A stretch of DNA of 7,779 nucleotides from contig JAZQIW010000115.1 in NCBI GenBank assembly GCA_045541355.1, positions 1-7,779 on the forward strand. The letters run 5' to 3'. Below, one piece after another: positions 4,507-7,779 of this stretch (positions are counted from its first letter, which is position 1; every line of letters begins with the position of its first letter). The translations under genes were made by a program, and so were the position numbers. Origin of the DNA: UMGS1387 sp045541355. Its GTDB lineage: Bacteria; Bacillota; Clostridia; Oscillospirales; CAG-382. A model generated the notes under the pieces. That model worked only from the letters and a program-made list of their open reading frames with translations, was not told the origin of the DNA and did not search any database.

Positions 4507-6375
4507 ATGACCAAAAAACAAAAGAAAATTTTTTGCAGAATAATCATCTCGGCGATTCTGCTGGCAGGAATAAACCTTATTCCCGCAGGCGGATATACAA
4601 AGCTATTATTGAACCTTATCCCCTACCTCATCATAGGCTACGACATTTTGGCGAAGGCGTTTCACGGCATAATTAATCTTCATCCCTTCGATGAAAATTT
4701 TCTTATGGCGGTTGCCACCGTCGGTGCAATGGTACTCGGTGAATACACCGAGAGTGTTGCAGTAATGCTCTTTTACCAGACGGGCGAGCTTTTCCAGAGT
4801 GTTGCTGTGGGCAAGAGCAGAAGGAACATTTCCTCTCTTATGGACATTCGTCCCGACTATGCGAATTTACTTCTTGAAAACGGCGAAACGGACTCGGTCA
4901 CTCCCGACGAGGTTAAAATCGGGAGCATAATTATTGTGCGCCCCGGAGAAAAAGTTCCCATTGACGGAGTAGTGGTAGAAGGAAGCACGAGTCTTGACAC
5001 GTCGGCTCTGACGGGAGAAGCTGTTCCGAGAACGGCAACGCAAGGCGATGAAATTCTCAGCGGCGTCATTAATCTTTCGGGGCTTATAAAGGTAAAAACA
5101 ACAAAGGATTTCAGCGAGTCAACCGTTTCAAAAATCCTCGAGCTTGTAGAAAACGCTTCATCAAGAAAATCAAAATCCGAAAGATTTATAACCAAATTTG
5201 CAAGGTACTACACCCCCATTGTTTGTTTTTCGGCACTCTTTCTCGCACTTATTCCTCCAATAATCTCCATATCCTCAGGAAATGAGGCAGAGTGGTCAGT
5301 CTGGATTTACAGAGCACTTACCTTTCTCGTAATAAGCTGTCCCTGTGCCCTCGTCATTTCAATTCCGCTTGGATTTTTTGCCTGCCTTGGCGGTGCATCC
5401 TCAGAGGGCATTCTCATAAAGGGCTCAAACTTTATAGAAACGCTGGCAAACACAAAATACGTTGTCTTTGACAAAACGGGAACTCTGACAAAGGGTGTGT
5501 TTGAGGTAACCGAGCTCAATCCCGCCGGCATCTCAAAAGACGCTCTGCTCGAATATGCAGCACTTGCCGAAAGCTATTCAAGCCATCCGATAGGCGAAAG
5601 TCTTTTACGTGCCTACGAAAGAAAAATCGACAAGGGCAGGGTATCAGACGTCAAAGAAATCGGAGGCATGGGGATATCGGCAGTTATCGACGGCAAGACA
5701 ATTTGTGTCGGAAATGCAAAGCTTATGCAAAAAACTTGTGCAGATTTTTCAGAGTGCAACAAATCGGGAACTATTGTAATGGTATCGGTTGACGGAAAAT
5801 ATTGCGGATACATTCTCATTTCCGATGTTATAAAAGAGTCATCGAAGGCTGCTGTCAAGGCACTGAAAAAAGCAGGCATTAAAAAGGCAGTCATGCTGAC
5901 AGGCGACAACAAGAACACAGCTTTCAGTGTTGCAAAAGAGCTTGGAATTGACGAGGTACACTGCGAGCTTTTACCGCAAGGCAAGGTTTCTCTTATCGAG
6001 CATTTTATTTTAGAAAAAAACGCAAAGGAAAAGCTCGTTTTTATTGGTGACGGCATAAACGATGCACCCGTGCTTTCCCGTGCAGACGTCGGCATTGCCA
6101 TGGGCGGTATAGGCTCTGATGCGGCAATTGAAGCAGCGGATATTGTTATCATGGACGACAACCCCGAAAAGGTTGCAAAAGCAATAAGAATTGCAAAAAA
6201 GTGTATGAGCGTTGTTTATCAGAACATTATCTTTGCCATAGGAATAAAGCTCGCTTGTCTTATTCTCACCTCTTTAGGGTTTGCTAATATGTGGCTTGGA
6301 ATTTTCGCAGATGTGGGGGTTATGGTAATTGCCGTTCTCAATGCGATAAGAACACTTTATGTAAAAAAAATATAG
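4507..6375 (+). CDS. cadA: Zn2+/Cd2+/Pb2+-exporting P1B-type ATPase
   Basis: This membrane pump uses ATP to export divalent soft metals. All P-type marks are present in its 622 residues: TGEAVP (169-174, actuator domain), SCPC (277-280, metal site in the membrane), DKTGTLT (322-328, phosphorylated Asp322), SHP (359-361), GGMGI (386-390), TGDN (465-468) and GDGINDAP (514-521). The CPC-x4-SIP motif plus Lys581 and NMWLGIFADVG (594-604, Asp602) mark the P1B-2 Zn/Cd/Pb group rather than copper pumps. It starts almost at the first membrane helix, so the N-terminal metal-binding domain of typical CadA/ZntA is absent and is encoded separately upstream. The AGGTGAG ribosome binding site overlaps the upstream gene's TAG, suggesting translational coupling. 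The ArsR gene follows after 9 nt. Specificity among Zn, Cd and Pb cannot be fixed from sequence. Confidence 0.95.
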   Translation: MTKKQKKIFCRIIISAILLAGINLIPAGGYTKLLLNLIPYLIIGYDILAKAFHGIINLHPFDENFLMAVATVGAMVLGEYTESVAVMLFYQTGELFQSVAVGKSRRNISSLMDIRPDYANLLLENGETDSVTPDEVKIGSIIIVRPGEKVPIDGVVVEGSTSLDTSALTGEAVPRTATQGDEILSGVINLSGLIKVKTTKDFSESTVSKILELVENASSRKSKSERFITKFARYYTPIVCFSALFLALIPPIISISSGNEAEWSVWIYRALTFLVISCPCALVISIPLGFFACLGGASSEGILIKGSNFIETLANTKYVVFDKTGTLTKGVFEVTELNPAGISKDALLEYAALAESYSSHPIGESLLRAYERKIDKGRVSDVKEIGGMGISAVIDGKTICVGNAKLMQKTCADFSECNKSGTIVMVSVDGKYCGYILISDVIKESSKAAVKALKKAGIKKAVMLTGDNKNTAFSVAKELGIDEVHCELLPQGKVSLIEHFILEKNAKEKLVFIGDGINDAPVLSRADVGIAMGGIGSDAAIEAADIVIMDDNPEKVAKAIRIAKKCMSVVYQNIIFAIGIKLACLILTSLGFANMWLGIFADVGVMVIAVLNAIRTLYVKKI

Positions 6376-6384
6376 GAGACAAAT

Positions 6385-6747
6385 ATGAAAGGTGATAACG
6401 AAAAATGCCTGTGTGAGGCACAGGAAATTCACAGAGATTTACTTAACAAGGTTACAGAAAGGCTTCCCTGTGAGGACAACATTTTTGACCTTGCGGAGCT
6501 TTTTAAAATCTTTGGCGACTCAACACGAATGAGAATTCTATTCGTGTTATTTGAAGAAGAGGTATGCACCTGCGACCTTGCCGAAATTCTCGGCATGACA
6601 AGCTCTGCTATTTCCCACCAGCTTGCAATTCTCAGAAAAGCAAAGCTTGTAAAATGCCGCAGAGACGGCAAAGCCGTTTACTATTCCCTCTCCGACGAGC
6701 ACGTGAGAACCATTATTGAAATGGGACTTGAGCACATAAATGAGTAA
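6385..6747 (+). CDS. ArsR/SmtB-family metal-responsive repressor (CadC/SmtB-like)
   Basis: This 120-aa winged-helix repressor should bind the operator at 4233-4252 and release it when metal binds. The recognition region is TSSAISHQLAILRKAKLV (72-89), followed by the wing CRRDGKAVYYSL. Two metal sites can be built. One is a CadC-like alpha3N site, from Cys8/Cys10 in the N-terminal arm and Cys61/Cys63 in VCTCDLA. The other is an SmtB-like alpha5 site, from Asp104, His106, His117 and Glu120. The first suits Cd/Pb, the second Zn. The AGGAG ribosome binding site overlaps the TAG of the ATPase gene. Being last in the operon it represses, it gives negative feedback. Its TAA is the first triplet of repeat copy B. 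The family is certain; calling it CadC or SmtB in particular is not. Confidence 0.93.
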   Translation: MKGDNEKCLCEAQEIHRDLLNKVTERLPCEDNIFDLAELFKIFGDSTRMRILFVLFEEEVCTCDLAEILGMTSSAISHQLAILRKAKLVKCRRDGKAVYYSLSDEHVRTIIEMGLEHINE

Positions 6748-6801
6748 CTTACTTTTTTCTTTGATAAAAAGAAAAAAGCAAGCATAAAAGAAAATGATTT
6801 A
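6745..6801 (+). repeat. Stop-linked palindromic repeat, copy B
   Basis: This is a near-identical copy of 3034-3090 (two differences in 57 bp), and again it begins with the TAA of the preceding gene. The inverted arms are 6748-6762 and 6768-6782. One change, GTAAG to GCAAG in the right arm, makes an A/C mismatch in plus-strand RNA but a G-U pair in minus-strand RNA. Similarity to copy A stops after AAAATGATTTA. Confidence 0.9.
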
Positions 6802-6811
6802 TATACAAAGA

Positions 6812-6843
6812 AGCCCCATGTGATTTTAACGTCACATGGGGTT
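6812..6843. terminator. Convergent terminator between the metal operon and pnuC
   Basis: The arms CCCCATGTGA (6814-6823) and TCACATGGGG (6832-6841) form a perfect 10-bp stem, extendable by a G-U and an A-U pair, with an 8-nt loop. It is followed by TTATATTCTTATT on the plus strand and by CTTCTTTGTAT on the minus strand. It lies between the convergent ArsR-family gene and pnuC, so it can serve both, although the U-runs are imperfect. Confidence 0.75.
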
Positions 6844-6849
6844 ATATTC

Positions 6850-7536
6850 TTATTCAGCCTGCTTTTTCTGCATTCTTTTCCAGTTATAGAGACCGTACAG
6901 GTCATTTGCAAGAAACATACAAAAGCACATAACCATGGGTATATAAGACGTATCTGTAAAGCAGGCAATAGTCCAGAGAACAATCAGCACAACGTCATTC
7001 GCCGCATATGCAAGAGCATAATAGGGGCTTCTGAAATAGGTGAGAGCCACAGCAAGAAAGCTTGTGGAAATCGAAAGGGTACTCGGATATATATTTGGTG
7101 TATTCAGGGCTTCAAGGATAAAGTAGAAAATCACAGTGACAACACCCGTTGCTACCCACATAAGAGCTGTCTGTCTCCTTGTCATCCTTGCAACCTTTAC
7201 CTCATGCGTATCCTTATATGGATTTTTTATCCAAGAAACAAGGGCAAAAACATCCATTGGAAGAGTCATACCCGCATAGGTTATGAGCTCGCCGTAATAT
7301 TTAAAATGAAGGGAAATAACCCCATAAAACGCGGCAAAGATTATACAGAGAATCATACCAAGCACGTGCCCCTTGGCAACAAAAATCAAAGCCGTAACAC
7401 CTATAAGAGAGCAGATTGTATTTGAAAGTCCCGAAAAGCCTGACAGAACAAAGGACAACAGCACAACCGCAGCTGACGTCAGCCAAAGGCACATTTCAAA
7501 TTTACTGAGCAATTTAAAGGGATTTTTAATTTTCAT
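6850..7536 (-). CDS. pnuC: Nicotinamide riboside/NMN transporter PnuC
   Basis: PnuC-family proteins are seven-helix membrane carriers related to SWEET/SemiSWEET folds. They bring in nicotinamide riboside (historically NMN) for NAD synthesis, and trapping is by phosphorylation inside the cell. At 228 aa the length fits. The protein is strongly hydrophobic, with an N-terminal KFEMCLWL segment, FVAKGHVLG and FAAFYGVISLHFKYYGE in the middle, and the typical ending DLYGLYNWKRMQKK. GGAGG lies 4 nt before the ATG. It is a single-gene unit with its own promoter, an operator-like palindrome and an attenuator-like leader, so expression is probably tuned to vitamin or cofactor level. Close relatives transport thiamine (PnuT) or riboflavin (PnuX). 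The leader does not match the TPP or FMN riboswitch core, so nicotinamide riboside is the default guess, not proven. Confidence 0.9.
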   Translation of the reverse strand: MKIKNPFKLLSKFEMCLWLTSAAVVLLSFVLSGFSGLSNTICSLIGVTALIFVAKGHVLGMILCIIFAAFYGVISLHFKYYGELITYAGMTLPMDVFALVSWIKNPYKDTHEVKVARMTRRQTALMWVATGVVTVIFYFILEALNTPNIYPSTLSISTSFLAVALTYFRSPYYALAYAANDVVLIVLWTIACFTDTSYIPMVMCFCMFLANDLYGLYNWKRMQKKQAE

Positions 7537-7547
7537 GTTTCCTCCGC

Positions 7548-7606
7548 AAAAAAAGCACCCGAATATACATCTTCAAAGACCTAACGATGCATACACGAAT
7601 GCTTTT
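7548..7606 (-). terminator. Leader terminator (attenuator) of pnuC
   Basis: In minus-strand RNA, bases 7606-7586 pair with 7571-7551: 21-nt arms with one U-U mismatch, several G-U pairs and a 14-nt loop. The outer part is AAAAGCATTCG/CGGGTGCTTTT. Seven T's (7554-7548) follow, and the ribosome binding site starts 2 nt later. This is an intrinsic terminator placed inside the 5' leader. It could also stop transcripts arriving from the upstream gene. Confidence 0.85.
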
Positions 7607-7655
7607 ATTTCAGCAATTCCCTACCCGGTGGCAGGATACAATATTTACTTTACGG
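7548..7655 (-). promoter_or_regulatory. Riboswitch-like leader of pnuC, class unknown
   Basis: Three RNA elements can be drawn on the minus strand. The first is an upstream hairpin, UCC-UGCC / GGUA-G-GGA (7636-7618), with loop ACCG. The second is an antiterminator, GAAT-T-GCT (7619-7612) pairing with AGCATTC (7603-7597). The third is the terminator at 7606-7548. The antiterminator uses bases 7603-7597, which the terminator also needs, so the two exclude each other. I did not recognise a TPP, FMN, preQ1, T-box or cobalamin consensus. I cannot reliably recall the NAD+-II (pnuC motif) consensus well enough to exclude it. The regulating molecule could be a small ligand or a protein. Confidence 0.6.
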
Positions 7656-7676
7656 ATGTGAGTATATCACACCCGT
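7652..7676. promoter_or_regulatory. Palindromic operator over the pnuC -10 box
   Basis: The arms ACGGATGTGA (7652-7661) and TCACACCCGT (7667-7676) pair at 9 of 10 positions (one G/T) around a 5-bp centre. The palindrome covers the downstream spacer, the whole -10 and the predicted start site, which is typical of a dimeric repressor site. A niacin-responsive repressor (NiaR type) is a plausible binder by context only. Confidence 0.6.
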
Positions 7677-7689
7677 CTGATTTTGTCAA
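7661..7689 (-). promoter_or_regulatory. Sigma-A promoter of pnuC
   Basis: On the minus strand a perfect TTGACA (7689-7684) and TATACT (7666-7661) are 17 bp apart. The start site would be near 7654, giving a leader of about 115 nt. The -35 begins only 6 bp after the stop codon of the upstream partial gene, so pnuC is an independent transcription unit. Confidence 0.85.
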
Positions 7690-7695
7690 TATGTT

Positions 7696-7779
7696 TTATT
7701 TTACGTTTTCCTTTGCCGCAGCCTGAGCGAGCTTTCTGTACTTTTCCTTTTCAAGCTTCATTTCTTCAACTGTTTTTTC
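7696..7779 (-). CDS. 3' end of an unidentified gene (partial)
   Basis: An open frame enters from the right edge of the window and ends with TAA at 7698-7696. It encodes a 27-residue tail starting EKTVEEMKLEKEKY and ending AAAKENVK. The tail is rich in Lys, Glu and Ala, looks like a single charged helix, and is too short to identify the protein. The codon use resembles the other genes here. No terminator separates it from the pnuC promoter, so its transcripts may end at the pnuC leader terminator. Confidence 0.6.
   Translation of the reverse strand, partial: EKTVEEMKLEKEKYRKLAQAAAKENVK

Noticed and set aside
5613..6161. 182-aa open frame antisense to the ATPase gene
   Set aside because: Its Ser/Pro/Ile-rich composition is typical of antisense shadow frames, and it lies wholly over conserved ATPase motifs.
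6820..7425. 201-aa open frame on the plus strand opposite pnuC
   Set aside because: It begins inside the terminator, has no ribosome binding site and no recognisable domain, and is antisense to a clear membrane transporter. It is a shadow frame.
7615..7637. FMN-riboswitch-like string on the plus strand (AATTCCCTACCCGGTGG)
   Set aside because: The other conserved FMN blocks are missing and no plus-strand gene follows. Promoter and gene are on the minus strand.
7617..7655. TPP riboswitch in the pnuC leader (GTAGGGAA resembles the TPP 3' box)
   Set aside because: The CTGAGA box and the full GCGTAGGGAA context are absent, and the transcribed 5' part is too short for the TPP fold.

Overview
The window looks like chromosomal DNA from a low-to-moderate GC member of the Clostridia, plausibly an uncultured Oscillospiraceae/Ruminococcaceae-type anaerobe. 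This is inferred from A/T-rich spacers, consensus TTGACA-17-TATAAT promoters, strong GGAGG ribosome binding sites, an HTH-less biotin ligase, class II aldolase, AsnA-type asparagine synthetase, and AT-rich hairpin repeats attached to stop codons. No rRNA, tRNA, CRISPR array or transposase was seen.

Left part (1-3200): a biotin-protein ligase (birA, minus strand) and asnA (plus strand) diverge from a 197-bp region holding a promoter for each. asnA ends inside a consensus-like promoter. It is followed directly by eight phased 7-bp repeats, which are flanked by an exact 8-bp direct repeat (GTTATAAT). Then comes fba, the class II fructose-bisphosphate aldolase. fba is followed by a stop-codon-linked 57-bp palindromic repeat, a second hairpin and a rho-independent terminator.

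Middle (3200-4180, minus strand): a Nudix hydrolase lies downstream of a chimeric pseudogene. The first three membrane segments of an EamA/DMT exporter are joined in frame to the last ~32 residues of a LacA/Maa-type hexapeptide acetyltransferase. The fusion keeps a promoter and a good ribosome binding site, so it may still drive the Nudix gene.

Metal-resistance operon (4195-6843, plus strand): a perfect sigma-A consensus promoter is overlapped downstream by a 20-bp ArsR-type palindrome. It drives a stand-alone 72-aa heavy-metal-binding domain, a Zn/Cd/Pb P1B-type ATPase that lacks its own N-terminal metal-binding domain, and an ArsR/SmtB repressor. The repressor has residues for both the CadC-like alpha3N and the SmtB-like alpha5 metal sites. 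Expected logic: metal releases the repressor, the small HMA protein binds metal, and the ATPase exports it. The operon ends in a second near-identical copy of the stop-codon-linked repeat and a terminator shared with the convergent pnuC.

Right end (6850-7779, minus strand): pnuC, a nicotinamide riboside/NMN-type vitamin transporter, has a 5' region of ~115 nt. That region contains a consensus promoter, a 25-bp palindrome over the -10 box, and a leader with mutually exclusive antiterminator and terminator hairpins. The terminator's U-run sits two bases before the ribosome binding site. This looks like a riboswitch or other attenuator that I could not assign to a known class, and it is the most interesting item in the window. 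The window closes with the 3' end of an unidentified gene.
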